This document shows, piece after piece, positions 34,774 through 43,612 of a stretch of DNA of 64,000 nucleotides. Below the pieces are notes generated by a model. The model was given only the letters and a program-made list of their open reading frames with translations, had not been told where the DNA came from and ran no database searches. Source of the stretch: an uncultured Pseudomonadota bacterium (GTDB lineage: Bacteria > Pseudomonadota > Gammaproteobacteria > CAJXQU01); contig CAJXQU010000005.1 of the NCBI GenBank assembly GCA_913058255.1, positions 62,001 to 126,000 of the forward strand, in the 5' to 3' direction. How positions within the stretch are numbered: the first letter of the stretch is position 1; each line of letters begins with the position of its first letter. A program made the position numbers and the translations under genes.

Positions 34774-35517
34774 ATGAGACAAATTGTACTCGATACAGAA
34801 ACAACAGGCCTGTCCACAGCGGATGATCATCGGATCATTGAGATCGGTTGTGTGGAAATGGTTAATCGAAAGCTGACCAACAAACACTTTCATTACTATA
34901 TATGCCCTGAACGTAAGGTTGATGAAGGGGCGATGGAAGTTCACGGCATCACCGATGAATTCTTGTTGGATAAACCTAAGTTCGCTGAAGTTGCAGATGA
35001 GTTTTTAGAATTCGTAAAGGGTGCAGAGCTTGTTATTCATAATGCGCCGTTCGATATAGGCTTCCTTGATTATGAACTCAGTTTGCTCGATACGAACAAA
35101 GGCAAGGTTGTTGATAACTGTAAAATACTCGACACCTTAGTTCTTGCGCGTGAGATGCATCCTGGCCAGAAAAATAACCTTAATGCATTATGTAAACGCT
35201 ACGCTGTAAACAATTCGCAACGTGAACTGCATGGTGCGTTATTAGATGCTGAGATCCTTGCCGACGTCTATTTAATGATGACAGGTGGGCAGGCGGATTT
35301 GCTGTTTTCTAGTGAGGAAAAAGGGCCGCGGGGTGAGGTAATACCGCGCGAACAAAAAGTGCGGCCAGAGCTAAAAGTCGTCAGGCCGCATGATCATGAA
35401 TTGGTTTTGCATAAACAACAATTAGAATTGTTGGACAAGGCCTCGGGTGGCGAGTGTCTGTGGAAAAAACTTGATCAAGGAATTGTGATTGAAGGTGAGT
35501 CGGCGAATGAAACCTAA
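34774..35517 (+). CDS. dnaQ: DNA polymerase III epsilon subunit (3'-5' proofreading exonuclease)
   Basis: DnaQ proofreads replication as part of the Pol III core. The 247-residue product has Exo I VLDTETTGL, Exo II VIHNAPFDIGFLD and Exo III with HGALLDAEILADVY (DEDDh type). A C-terminal tail of about 60 residues would bind the alpha subunit. It is the last gene of yafS-rnhA-dnaQ and overlaps the convergent yffB by 4 bases. Confidence 0.96.
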   Translation: MRQIVLDTETTGLSTADDHRIIEIGCVEMVNRKLTNKHFHYYICPERKVDEGAMEVHGITDEFLLDKPKFAEVADEFLEFVKGAELVIHNAPFDIGFLDYELSLLDTNKGKVVDNCKILDTLVLAREMHPGQKNNLNALCKRYAVNNSQRELHGALLDAEILADVYLMMTGGQADLLFSSEEKGPRGEVIPREQKVRPELKVVRPHDHELVLHKQQLELLDKASGGECLWKKLDQGIVIEGESANET

Positions 35518-35861
35518 AGCTGGTCTATCAGTCGGGCATATTCTTCCGGCTTAAAACCAACAATAATCTCATCTGCCGTGACCAAAACGGGCCGCTTGAT
35601 TAATGCTGGGTGTTCCAGCATTAATCGGGTGGCTTTTTCGGTATTCAAACCAGCTTGGTCAGCTTCTGACAACTTGCGCCAAGTTGTTCCGCGTTTATTT
35701 AAAAACACTTCCCAACCGAGCGCTTCAACCCACATTTCGAGTTGCTCCACTCCCAAACCATCCTTACGAAAGTCATGAAACTGGAATGCGACCATATTAT
35801 CAGAAAGCCATTTTTTGGCCTTCTTAATGGTGTCGCAATTGCTTATGCCATACAAGATCAT
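35514..35861 (-). CDS. yffB: ArsC-family reductase-like protein YffB
   Basis: A 115-residue thioredoxin-fold protein of the ArsC/Spx superfamily (YffB). It has one N-terminal cysteine in [16 protein letters not shown] rather than a CxxC pair. The family has been proposed to be a glutathione-dependent thiol reductase, but its physiological role is not settled. It overlaps the dapD end by 4 bases and is the last gene of dapC-dapD-yffB. Confidence 0.88.
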   Translation of the reverse strand: MILYGISNCDTIKKAKKWLSDNMVAFQFHDFRKDGLGVEQLEMWVEALGWEVFLNKRGTTWRKLSEADQAGLNTEKATRLMLEHPALIKRPVLVTADEIIVGFKPEEYARLIDQL

Positions 35862-36679
35862 ATGTCGCGTAACAACTCGTTGATGCCGACTTTTCCTAGT
35901 GTTTTCTCATCAACTTTTTTGACGATCACCGCGCAGTACAGGCTGTAGCTACCATCGCTAGAAGGTAAGTTACCTGACACAACCACAGAACCAGGTGGGA
36001 TATAGCCATATGTTACTTCGCCAGTTTCACGATCATAAATACGTGTACTTTGGCCGATATAAACACCCATAGAGATAACCGAACCACGTCCAACAACAAC
36101 GCCTTCAACAACCTCTGAGCGCGCACCGATGAAACAATTATCTTCGATGATCGTGGGGCCCGCTTGAAGTGGTTCTAAAACACCACCAATACCAACACCA
36201 CCAGAAAGATGTACGTTTTTACCTATTTGCGCGCAAGAACCTACCGTTACCCAAGTATCAACCATCGTACCGCTGTCGACATAGGCACCGATGTTGACAT
36301 AGCTCGGCATCAAAACAGTGTTTGGTGCAATGTAGCTACCGCGACGAGCCGTAGCAGCAGGTACAACGCGAATGCCACTGTCTTTGAATTCTTGCTTTGT
36401 GTAGTTCGCAAATTTAGAAGGAACCTTGTCGTAGAACTGTGTGTGTCCAGCTTGGATGACTTCATTGTCGCTGACACGGAAAGACAATAATACGGCTTTT
36501 TTCAACCATTGGTTAGTGACCCACTCATCACCTTGCTTTTCAGCAACACGGAATGTTCCTTTATCTAGACCATTGATGCATTCTTCAACCGCTTCTTTCA
36601 ACTCCTTGCTCGCTGTTGCAGGTGTAATGTCTGAAATATTTTCGAAGTTGTTTTCGATGATTTTTTCTAATTGTTCCAT
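35858..36679 (-). CDS. dapD: Tetrahydrodipicolinate N-succinyltransferase
   Basis: DapD adds succinyl from succinyl-CoA to tetrahydrodipicolinate in lysine/diaminopimelate synthesis. The 273-residue product has an N-terminal helical domain and a left-handed parallel beta-helix with hexapeptide repeats (e.g. [33 protein letters not shown]). Length is the usual one. It lies 26 bases after dapC, which encodes the next step, and overlaps yffB. Confidence 0.97.
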   Translation of the reverse strand: MEQLEKIIENNFENISDITPATASKELKEAVEECINGLDKGTFRVAEKQGDEWVTNQWLKKAVLLSFRVSDNEVIQAGHTQFYDKVPSKFANYTKQEFKDSGIRVVPAATARRGSYIAPNTVLMPSYVNIGAYVDSGTMVDTWVTVGSCAQIGKNVHLSGGVGIGGVLEPLQAGPTIIEDNCFIGARSEVVEGVVVGRGSVISMGVYIGQSTRIYDRETGEVTYGYIPPGSVVVSGNLPSSDGSYSLYCAVIVKKVDEKTLGKVGINELLRDI

Positions 36680-36705
36680 TTTTATAGTCTCTATACTTAG
36701 TAAAT

Positions 36706-37908
36706 TTAGATGAATGCTTTAATTCGGTTAGCGGCTTCTATTGTTTGTTCAAGCGATGCAACCAAAGCAATTCGTACCCGGTTTTGGCCGGGATTACTTC
36801 CCTCTGCTAGGCCGTTTTTAGCGCGTGCTAAAAAGCTGCCCGGTAATACCGTGACATTTTGCGTCTTCAACAGCCCACTTGCAAATGCTTCGTCGTCCAT
36901 TTCTAATTCTGGCCAAAGGTAGAAACTGGCTGTTGGTTTTTGAACGTTCAAAACGGGTTGAAGTATTTCGAGTACCGCATCAAATTTCTGACGATACTGA
37001 CGGCGGTTTTCTTTGACATGCGCCTCATCGCCCCACGCGACGATGCTCGCATATTGCGTAGGTAGCGGCATGGAAGAACCATGATAGGTTCGATAGAGTA
37101 GGAATTGTTTGATCAGACTTTTATCACCAGCGACAAAACCAGAACGTAGCCCTGGCACATTTGATCGTTTTGACAAACTATGAAAAACCAAACAGTTTTT
37201 AAAGTCGGTTCGACCTGATCTTGCAGCGGCTTCAAGTAAGCCGACTGGCGCTTGCTCTTCATCAAGATAGATCTCTGAATAGCACTCATCAGAGGCAATA
37301 ACGAAATTATATTGATCCGATAATGCCATCAGTTTTACGAGCTCAGTTTCTGGTAAAACAGCGCCCGTAGGGTTGCTTGGCGAGCAAAGGTAAATCAACT
37401 GACAGCGTTCCCATATATCGGCTGGGACACCATCAAAATCAGGTAAGTAGTCGGACTCTTCCGTACAATTCAAATAGTAAGGATCAGCTCCTGCAAGTAG
37501 CGCAGCGCCTTCGTAGATCTGATAAAACGGATTGGGTGACAGCACCAAAGGATTAGTTTTTGTTGAGTCGATCAAAACTTGGGCGATGGCGAACAAGGCT
37601 TCCCGTGTCCCATTAACAGGCAGCACATGCTCATCGGCTGAGACAGATCCTTGCGGCAAGCTGAAACGAGTCGTCAACCAATCACTGATCGCCGTTCGTA
37701 ATAGAGCATGCCCCTTGGTGGTTGGGTACGAGCCCACCGTATCTAAACGGTTAACCAACTCGTCTTTTATGAATTGTGGTGTTGGATGTTTTGGCTCACC
37801 AATGGAAAGATCGATGGGTGACTTTCCAGATTCCGATTGGAAGGCTTGCTTGATTTTAGCAAGTCGCTCAAAAGGGTAAGGTTGTAATAGTGAAAGTGAA
37901 GGAGTCAT
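36706..37908 (-). CDS. dapC: Succinyldiaminopimelate transaminase
   Basis: A class I PLP aminotransferase of 400 residues that makes N-succinyl-LL-diaminopimelate from the DapD product. The PLP lysine is in [17 protein letters not shown]; the substrate region [11 protein letters not shown] and the phosphate-binding loop ALFAIAQ-type segment are conserved. Co-location with dapD specifies the substrate among aminotransferases. First gene of the dapC-dapD-yffB operon. Confidence 0.93.
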   Translation of the reverse strand: MTPSLSLLQPYPFERLAKIKQAFQSESGKSPIDLSIGEPKHPTPQFIKDELVNRLDTVGSYPTTKGHALLRTAISDWLTTRFSLPQGSVSADEHVLPVNGTREALFAIAQVLIDSTKTNPLVLSPNPFYQIYEGAALLAGADPYYLNCTEESDYLPDFDGVPADIWERCQLIYLCSPSNPTGAVLPETELVKLMALSDQYNFVIASDECYSEIYLDEEQAPVGLLEAAARSGRTDFKNCLVFHSLSKRSNVPGLRSGFVAGDKSLIKQFLLYRTYHGSSMPLPTQYASIVAWGDEAHVKENRRQYRQKFDAVLEILQPVLNVQKPTASFYLWPELEMDDEAFASGLLKTQNVTVLPGSFLARAKNGLAEGSNPGQNRVRIALVASLEQTIEAANRIKAFI

Positions 37909-38035
37909 GTCGCCAGTGGTTCTATTTATGATAAAACCACATTATAAGAGATCCATCGGTGCTGACCAACCGGCATCGAACTAAGGGCAGGTCGAGCTCT
38001 GTCTGGCAGCCTGGCAATATATAAAATTAAGACGG

Positions 38036-38134
38036 AGCTATTTTTACTAATAATGACATGTTGTGAATCGCTCGGTAATACTAAACGAGTTTTTTAGCCT
38101 TAAAACCAACTGTTTAAATAAACAAAAAGGCTAG
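38036..38134 (-). mobile_element. Remnant of a REP-associated tyrosine transposase (RAYT) start, copy A
   Basis: On the minus strand the sequence reads KTRLVLPSDSQHVIISKNS, matching the N terminus of RAYT (TnpA_REP, usual form M-A-R-x-x-R-x-V-x-P-G-x-x-x-H-V). The start codon is decayed to AAG (38099-38101). Just upstream is an inverted repeat TAGCCTT (38095-38101) / AAGGCTA (38127-38133). No downstream catalytic HUH or tyrosine region remains. It lies in the 317-base gap between dapC and the zinc-ribbon gene; the rest of the gap shows nothing I recognise apart from a possible TATAAT-like box at 38177. Confidence 0.6.
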
Positions 38135-38225
38135 CTTGCTCTTAAAGTATAGTCTTTATGAGCCGCTAGATTTGTATAATGGGAGCAAACTTAGGTTTCC
38201 TTAATTATATGACTGAGGATTCAAA

Positions 38226-38801
38226 ATGGCTTGCCCAACCTGTTCAAAAACCATTCTTTTTGGTGGCATTAAAGAAGGCGATAAAAAATATTGCAGTAAA
38301 ATTTGTCACGAAAAAGGTGAGATCACCAGAATCGCAGAAGCATTTTCAGATCAAACTGTGGAAGCTTTTTCTACGGAAATATTCAATGGTACTTGCCCTG
38401 AATGTGATAGCCCAGGCCCAATTGATGTTCATAAATCGTACTTTGTTTATTCTTTTTTGATCTCCACCAATTATCGAACAAATGAAAACGTACTTTGTAA
38501 GAAATGTGCGACGAAGAAACAATGGAGCGATTTAATTCGATCGTTCTTTTTTGGATGGTGGGGGCTTCCATTTGGTCTAATTATTACGCCGATCATGATC
38601 GTTGCAAACATTATTGCAATGTTTCAGAATCCGCATTTGAAAGGACCGACGAAGATACTGAATGCCAGATCAAGACTAATCATGGCTGCACAACAAATGG
38701 AAGGTGGTTTTCAGGAACAAGTCGATGAAGAAATGGTTCAAGCTCCGGCAAGGTCTATTCTTGAAGAGGTTCTGATTTCTGATCCTGTTGTAAAACGGTA
38801 A
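38226..38801 (+). CDS. Zinc-ribbon membrane protein of unknown function
   Basis: A 191-residue protein. Two cysteine-rich N-terminal zinc-ribbon-like units (MACPTCSKTILFGG...YCSKICHEK and TCPECDSPGPIDVH) are followed by another pair LCKKCATKKQW. One or two membrane segments follow (FFFGWWGLPFGLIITPIMIVANIIAMF, about 110-137), then a soluble tail rich in Gln and Glu. No known catalytic motif. Isolated gene in an accessory region, next to RAYT remnants. Role unknown. Confidence 0.7.
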   Translation: MACPTCSKTILFGGIKEGDKKYCSKICHEKGEITRIAEAFSDQTVEAFSTEIFNGTCPECDSPGPIDVHKSYFVYSFLISTNYRTNENVLCKKCATKKQWSDLIRSFFFGWWGLPFGLIITPIMIVANIIAMFQNPHLKGPTKILNARSRLIMAAQQMEGGFQEQVDEEMVQAPARSILEEVLISDPVVKR

Positions 38802-38945
38802 CTGCAAGCTTGTTGTTATTCACTCGTCGCGGCAAATTCTGCGATGGTTTAGAATAAAAGGGGCAACTTAGTTTCTGTAAATTTGTTGCACTTGCAATGT
38901 GAGTCTAAGCAGCCACTTTTTTTCTTTATGCGAAGTTTGGGGGAC

Positions 38946-39548
38946 TTAAGTTTGTTGTCCTACAGCGCGTGTTCGGCCGGCAGCTTTGACAGCAGCTTGC
39001 TTAATGGAACCTGCAACTTCTTCAGAAAGCTTCGCACTCTTCAAAGCACGCACAACATTGATTCCTCCAATAAGTACGCCAAGCATAGACCAGGCTCTAG
39101 CACGACGGTCTTGTTCCGAATTGCCGGCAAGACCTCTTGCTACAAGATCTACAATTATTGTCATTTTTTTTTCATATAAATTATGAATCTCAACATCTGA
39201 ACGAACGACTTCTGAGGTTAATGTTGCCATCGCACAACCACATTCGAGATCATTACGATGTGTTTTGCCTAGATAATATTCCGCAAACTCCTTAACCCAA
39301 TCAGTGCCATTTTCACTTTGCACTTTCGGCAACGTATCGATCACCTCATCAAGACCAACTTCCAGAGCAATATTAAATGCACCACCTTTCGAGCCTAGGT
39401 GAGAATAAAATGCACCCGATGTGACACCGGCAGCTTTCGCAAGTCCATCAACACCAATGCCGTCATAACCGTATTTGCGAAAACCACGACTGGTAGCCTC
39501 AACAATTTTTCGCCGAGTCTCTTCTTTTTCAACACCTTTATGTCGCAT
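38946..39548 (-). CDS. TetR-family regulator
   Basis: A 200-residue repressor with an N-terminal TetR helix-turn-helix (RRKIVEATSRGFRKYGYDGIGVDGLAKAAGVTSGAFYSHLGSKGG, residues about 11-55) and a helical ligand domain. It is divergent from the secreted barrel protein gene, across 121 bases carrying four copies of an ATAGYGATCGTT-like repeat (39565-39648). Regulation of the divergent gene and itself is thus likely. The inducer is unknown. Confidence 0.88.
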   Translation of the reverse strand: MRHKGVEKEETRRKIVEATSRGFRKYGYDGIGVDGLAKAAGVTSGAFYSHLGSKGGAFNIALEVGLDEVIDTLPKVQSENGTDWVKEFAEYYLGKTHRNDLECGCAMATLTSEVVRSDVEIHNLYEKKMTIIVDLVARGLAGNSEQDRRARAWSMLGVLIGGINVVRALKSAKLSEEVAGSIKQAAVKAAGRTRAVGQQT

Positions 39549-39564
39549 AACCTACACCTTTTTA

Positions 39565-39648
39565 ATAGTGATCGTTATTTAACTGTTGACAAATAGCGAT
39601 CGTTATTTAATTATGTATATAACGATTACTATATAGCGATCGTTCTCA
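39565..39648. promoter_or_regulatory. Four operator-like repeats between tetR gene and barrel-protein gene
   Basis: Copies: ATAGTGATCGTTATTT (39565-39580), ATAGCGATCGTTATTT (39593-39608), an inverted one ATAACGATTACTAT (39618-39631), and ATAGCGATCGTTCTCA (39633-39648). The core CGATCG is palindromic. The second copy lies between a TTGACA -35 (39586-39591) and an AT-rich -10 (about 39609-39614). Repeats of this kind are expected TetR-family operators. Not experimentally verified. Confidence 0.75.
39586..39614 (+). promoter_or_regulatory. Candidate promoter for the barrel-protein gene, overlapping operators
   Basis: TTGACA (39586-39591) and AATTAT (39609-39614) are spaced 17 bases; an operator-like repeat fills the spacer. 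Confidence 0.5.
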
Positions 39649-39669
39649 TTAATCAAAAGGAGATAATAA

Positions 39670-40467
39670 GTGAACACAACTATTAGCAAGTTGGCTACCC
39701 GGCCCAAAAAATTGAAGCTCACATTACAGCTCGTGCAAACAGTATTAATTTCTCTAGCTCTGGTGTTAGCCTTTTATACTATGAACGTAACCGCAGCAGA
39801 ATCTGCGGAGCAAAGCGCGAATGACACAAAACCAAAAGCATTTGTTTATACAGAGCTGCAAATTTCTGTCTCATCTTTCAATGATATTCCTTGGCAAAAA
39901 GTCAACGACAACATCAAACAACAACCCGGTTTTATTAACAAAACATGGTTGTACGGTGTTGGGAATCATTCAGGCGGTGGATTTTATGCCTTCGATAGCA
40001 TCGAGAACGCACAGAAGTTTGTTACTGAATATTTTCCAGAGGAAGCAAAAGGATTTGGCGTAGCGCAAACTTCCCGCATATTTGATGCCGACGTAACTGA
40101 AGAAGCCAGCCGTGACATGAGCTCTGCACATTATATTGGTAATACAGAGAGAAAGCCGGGTGCATACGTCTATACCGAAGTTCAAGTACAAGTCGTCCCA
40201 TTTAACGAAGGGCCTTGGCGTGAAATTAATCCAACTCTTAAACAACAACCTGGCCTTCTATCGAAAACCTGGTTAAGCGGATTCAACACAGGCACGCCCG
40301 GAGGATTATACGCGTTCGACACAATAGAAAATGCCCAAAAATTCGTTCTGGAATATTACCCAACAGCAGCAAAATCATTTAATGCCGCCTTTTATACTCG
40401 GGTATTCGATGCCAATGCAACTGAAGCCGCCAGCGGCGCTATGAACTCTCCGTTCTACAGCAACTGA
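39670..40467 (+). CDS. Secreted protein with two tandem YdhR/ABM-like alpha-beta barrel domains
   Basis: A 265-residue protein with a signal peptide (about residues 1-42) and two homologous domains of about 95 residues. Each has AFVYTELQISVSSFNDIPW-type and GAYVYTEVQVQVVPFNEGPW-type strands, then QQPGxxxKTWL, GGGFYAFDSIENAQKFV and GGLYAFDTIENAQKFV. The fold looks like the dimeric alpha/beta barrel of YdhR or antibiotic-biosynthesis monooxygenases; the duplication would make a pseudo-dimer in one chain. It is governed by the divergent TetR gene. Enzymatic function is not demonstrated; the start is GTG 39670 with AGGAG upstream. Confidence 0.7.
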   Translation: MNTTISKLATRPKKLKLTLQLVQTVLISLALVLAFYTMNVTAAESAEQSANDTKPKAFVYTELQISVSSFNDIPWQKVNDNIKQQPGFINKTWLYGVGNHSGGGFYAFDSIENAQKFVTEYFPEEAKGFGVAQTSRIFDADVTEEASRDMSSAHYIGNTERKPGAYVYTEVQVQVVPFNEGPWREINPTLKQQPGLLSKTWLSGFNTGTPGGLYAFDTIENAQKFVLEYYPTAAKSFNAAFYTRVFDANATEAASGAMNSPFYSN

Positions 40468-40478
40468 TCCAATCATTC

Positions 40479-40511
40479 CGTGCAAGCCTGATTATAGGTC
40501 AGGTTTGCACG
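40479..40511 (+). terminator. Strong hairpin after the barrel-protein gene
   Basis: Stem CGTGCAAGCCTGA / TCAGGTTTGCACG (13 pairs, one G-T) with a 7-base loop, just after the gene. There is no clear T-run, so it may be an RNA-stabilising or Rho-dependent end. Confidence 0.6.
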
Positions 40512-40525
40512 TATCTATCGAACGA

Positions 40526-40544
40526 ATCTTCAATAATTGAAGAT
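40526..40544. promoter_or_regulatory. Perfect palindrome downstream of the barrel-protein gene
   Basis: ATCTTCAAT and ATTGAAGAT are separated by one base. In the 336-base gap before the ankyrin gene; possibly an operator or terminator part. No function assigned. Confidence 0.35.
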
Positions 40545-40564
40545 AAGAAAGGAATAAAGTGAAC

Positions 40565-40651
40565 ATGAAACAATAAAAGGGCTACGATTGCTTAGACCGT
40601 TTTGTAACTCCTAAGAAAGCTGGACGGCCAAAGAAGGGAAATGGCGATTAA
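40565..40651 (+). pseudogene. Short broken reading frame with AT-hook-like end
   Basis: ATG 40565, preceded by AAGGAATAAAG, reads M-K-Q then TAA, and the same frame continues KGYDCLDRFVTPKKAG, then RPKKGNGD and TAA. The GRPKK-type motif resembles an AT hook. It may be a mutated tiny gene or the remains of a larger one. The remaining gap up to 40803 holds nothing else I recognise. Confidence 0.3.
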
Positions 40652-40803
40652 ACGTTACTCTAACCCCAAACAGCAGAGATCCTAAGATCAAGATAAATTT
40701 TAGTCGTTAATGAGTCAGCCGATAACCTTTAAGTCATCTAACAAACTTCAATATTTTTATAACTTTCCTATTTTTCACCCGTCAGAATCAGGCTGATAGT
40801 CAA

Positions 40804-43344
40804 ATGAAAAAAATATCCAAATACTTCATTATTATCGGTATCGCTCTATTTTTAGGGATATTCATCTACAATAAAAAACAAGTAGAGACTCTTCTGACCT
40901 CTACCGATCAGGCCTATGAGGAAATGTCTGCGGTAAACGATGCTCTGGCTATACTAGCGTCCATTAAGTACCAGATGGCAGAGTTCTATTTAGATACTGG
41001 CAAGTTCCCTGTCGACAATCTTGAACTGGGTATCGATCCACCGGATAAATTCGCGAGCAATCAAATTCAGGATCTTAAGGTTACTCAAAAGGGTGAAATA
41101 ATTGTCCACTTTAAACAGATGGTCAAACAAAAAGAAAACGTAACTCCTTCATTACGTTTCACCGCAGATAACACACTCGAAAATAGTGGGATTCTGCGCT
41201 GGAATTGTTTTGCCGAGCATATTTCGGATTCGGTTTTGAATGTACTGCCATTCTGTGGACAATATATTCCTGTTCAAAATTCTCCAGATCAAAATAATCA
41301 TTCTCAAGAACAACAGGTGGCGCAAGATCAGTCTTCTGAAGTTACCAATATCAACTCGGAGAAAATTAATAAACCAAGCCAAGGTTATCTTGCATGGGAT
41401 TTAGCCAAGCAGATTAGAAATGGTGAGGATGATTTGATCGAAAAAATGCTTGCTGATGGTGCAGATTTTAAAGGTGAGCCACTGTTTGCAGCTGTTGAGG
41501 CGAATCGTTTTGATCTCGTTCATCAATTCCTGAGCAATGGAGCTGATGCCAATAGCATTGATCACAATGGTAATTCTTTATTACAAAATGCAATTTACAA
41601 CTCAGATGCTTATCAACATGAAGATCTGGATTTTATCCGGCTATTACTAAATTCTGGTGCCAGCACAGCATACGTGTCTCCATCTAATCAAACGGCTCTA
41701 TTATCATTGCACATTCCCAGCCAACGTGAATACATCAAACCGGATGACAGCATTACCGAAGAAGAAAAGAACAAAAATAGTGTCGATCTACAACTCTCAT
41801 ATGAGATCGCAAAATTATTACTGAACCACGATGCAAAAATAACCGTTTCAAATGGCATGGGAAACTCACCACTAGCACTTGCTGTTTGGGCTGGTGCAGA
41901 CAATCATGTCAAACTATTCCTGCAACGTGGAGCAAGTGCCGATAGTTGGGATGGAAAACAAAAATATCTATTGGATATTGCTTTGAGGAAAGGCTATGCA
42001 AAAACGGCATTGCTTTTATTTAACAATGGCGCACTATTAGATCGGTCATCTAGAAAAGATAAAAAAGAGCGATTATTAATATTAGCATTACAACAAAAAG
42101 ATGAAGCCATCATCGACGAAATGATCACTGTGGGTGCGGATCCAGCAAAAAAGATCAGATTGTCAAATTTAGGTATTCTCAGCGCAATAAAAACAGCACT
42201 GATCAAACAGGATTGGAAAAATGCATTACGTTTTGTGAAGCAAGGAACGAAGTTGCCTCACCAGATCACATTAGATGATCCGAACTATGCCAAACAATGG
42301 CCTCAACATATAATAAGAAAAAACAAGATATCTCTATCAAGTATTAAATACATTCTTGAGATTGGTGGAAGTCAGCAACTACAGAAATTTATCCCACATC
42401 TTGATCAACTAAATGCATACAACATAGAAAGAGAAACCTTACTGCAATATGTCATAAATAATGAACACAAAGAACTCGTTTTACCTCTGATTAAAGCCGG
42501 AGCAAATACTGATGTAACTGATAAAGATAATCGTAGCTTACTTGAAATCAGTATTACTAATGATGATGAAGCTACCGCATTGATATTTTTAAAACATCAA
42601 ACCCTGCCCAAGAACGCTGATCACTTACGATCACTCTGGCAACTAGCATACGATCATGACATGAAGAAGATCAGTGATGAGATCGGCAAACAATTACAAA
42701 CTTATGATCCACCAGAAATTCCAAAAACAGTCGTTAAACCAGACCAGAAAAACATCACTCTTTGGCAACGATCTTGTGAGACAACTTCAGAAGGTTGGTT
42801 TGGGTTAGTCGCTGAAGGTGATCAAGAACAATTGATTGTTGGTACTCATTCGAAAACGATTCCTTACCCAGGATTCTGGAAACCTGTCGATGTTTACAAT
42901 GATATTCGCTTCAATTGGATCAACACGCATGAATTACAACTAAAGAATTTTGATAAAGATGCTGGATGGGAAGGTTTTAATACTTTCTATAATTGTGATC
43001 AAAAAGAACCCGGTATTGACCTAACTGGCAGTTGGCAAGCTTCAGATCTTAAAAAAGGAAAAACTATTATTACACTCCATCAAAATGGTCATGGACAGAT
43101 CACGACAGATGGTAAAGTTGTTGCGATATTGAATACGATAAAACCTGCATACCGTGGAGCAAAAGTAATATTTAATATGTGCGAACATGAAAGAGATATC
43201 GCTTTTTATATAAAATCAGATCAAACAACCGGCAACAGTTACCTTTATAAGGAAAAGAGAGTGCGTAAAAAGATAAAACTTCAACGGCTAGAAATTGATA
43301 ATTCCATAGCTAAAAATAGACATCAACAAATAGGCTGCCCGTAA
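40804..43344 (+). CDS. Pilin-like/ankyrin-repeat fusion protein
   Basis: An 846-residue protein. Residues 6-24 form an N-terminal membrane segment. Residues about 30-160 resemble the globular part of a type IV pilin: YLDTGKFPVDNLELGI, a WNC...LPFC cysteine pair near the end. A Gln-rich linker follows. From about residue 200 to 620 come ankyrin-type repeats (e.g. EPLFAAVEANRFDLVHQFL, NGNSLLQNAIYNS, GNSPLALAVWAG, DKDNRSLLEISI). The last 200 residues form a beta-rich domain with cysteines (WQRSCETTSEGW, FYNCDQ, FNMCEHERD). No prepilin cleavage motif is present, so it is likely a membrane-anchored periplasmic protein and not a true pilin. Function unknown; single gene in an accessory region. Confidence 0.7.
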   Translation: MKKISKYFIIIGIALFLGIFIYNKKQVETLLTSTDQAYEEMSAVNDALAILASIKYQMAEFYLDTGKFPVDNLELGIDPPDKFASNQIQDLKVTQKGEIIVHFKQMVKQKENVTPSLRFTADNTLENSGILRWNCFAEHISDSVLNVLPFCGQYIPVQNSPDQNNHSQEQQVAQDQSSEVTNINSEKINKPSQGYLAWDLAKQIRNGEDDLIEKMLADGADFKGEPLFAAVEANRFDLVHQFLSNGADANSIDHNGNSLLQNAIYNSDAYQHEDLDFIRLLLNSGASTAYVSPSNQTALLSLHIPSQREYIKPDDSITEEEKNKNSVDLQLSYEIAKLLLNHDAKITVSNGMGNSPLALAVWAGADNHVKLFLQRGASADSWDGKQKYLLDIALRKGYAKTALLLFNNGALLDRSSRKDKKERLLILALQQKDEAIIDEMITVGADPAKKIRLSNLGILSAIKTALIKQDWKNALRFVKQGTKLPHQITLDDPNYAKQWPQHIIRKNKISLSSIKYILEIGGSQQLQKFIPHLDQLNAYNIERETLLQYVINNEHKELVLPLIKAGANTDVTDKDNRSLLEISITNDDEATALIFLKHQTLPKNADHLRSLWQLAYDHDMKKISDEIGKQLQTYDPPEIPKTVVKPDQKNITLWQRSCETTSEGWFGLVAEGDQEQLIVGTHSKTIPYPGFWKPVDVYNDIRFNWINTHELQLKNFDKDAGWEGFNTFYNCDQKEPGIDLTGSWQASDLKKGKTIITLHQNGHGQITTDGKVVAILNTIKPAYRGAKVIFNMCEHERDIAFYIKSDQTTGNSYLYKEKRVRKKIKLQRLEIDNSIAKNRHQQIGCP

Positions 43345-43577
43345 GAATTCTTCCACAGAGCATCATTCCTGTACGTCTTTAACAGGCAGTCATATATTCA
43401 TAAAAAGATACATGAGTGCATGAGGTTTTTTTGCATTAAAATGTAGGTAAGGCATGATTTGTTCTCTCCTGAGTAAAATAAGATGTTAGAAACCTAATTT
43501 TATCAGTTGCTCAAGTTATGTTTTTTTTAAGTGGTGCTCTTTCAACTTGAATTCACTCGTTAAATTATGGCAACTTC

Positions 43578-43596
43578 AGTCTGATCTCATTGATTT
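43578..43596. repeat. REP-like motif, copy 1
   Basis: AGTCTGATCTCATTGATTT, matching 18 of 19 bases of the motif at 44806-44824. Located just downstream of the minus-strand gene ending at 43613. Together with 43994-44016 and 44796-44824 it forms a family associated with RAYT remnants. The rest of the gap 43345-43612 is AT-rich with no recognised gene. Confidence 0.6.
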
Positions 43597-43612
43597 GTTA
43601 TGTGAACTGCGC

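Noticed and set aside
43345-43456. Readthrough extension of the ankyrin gene
   Set aside because: The frame after TAA stays open for about 37 codons but has no recognisable motif.
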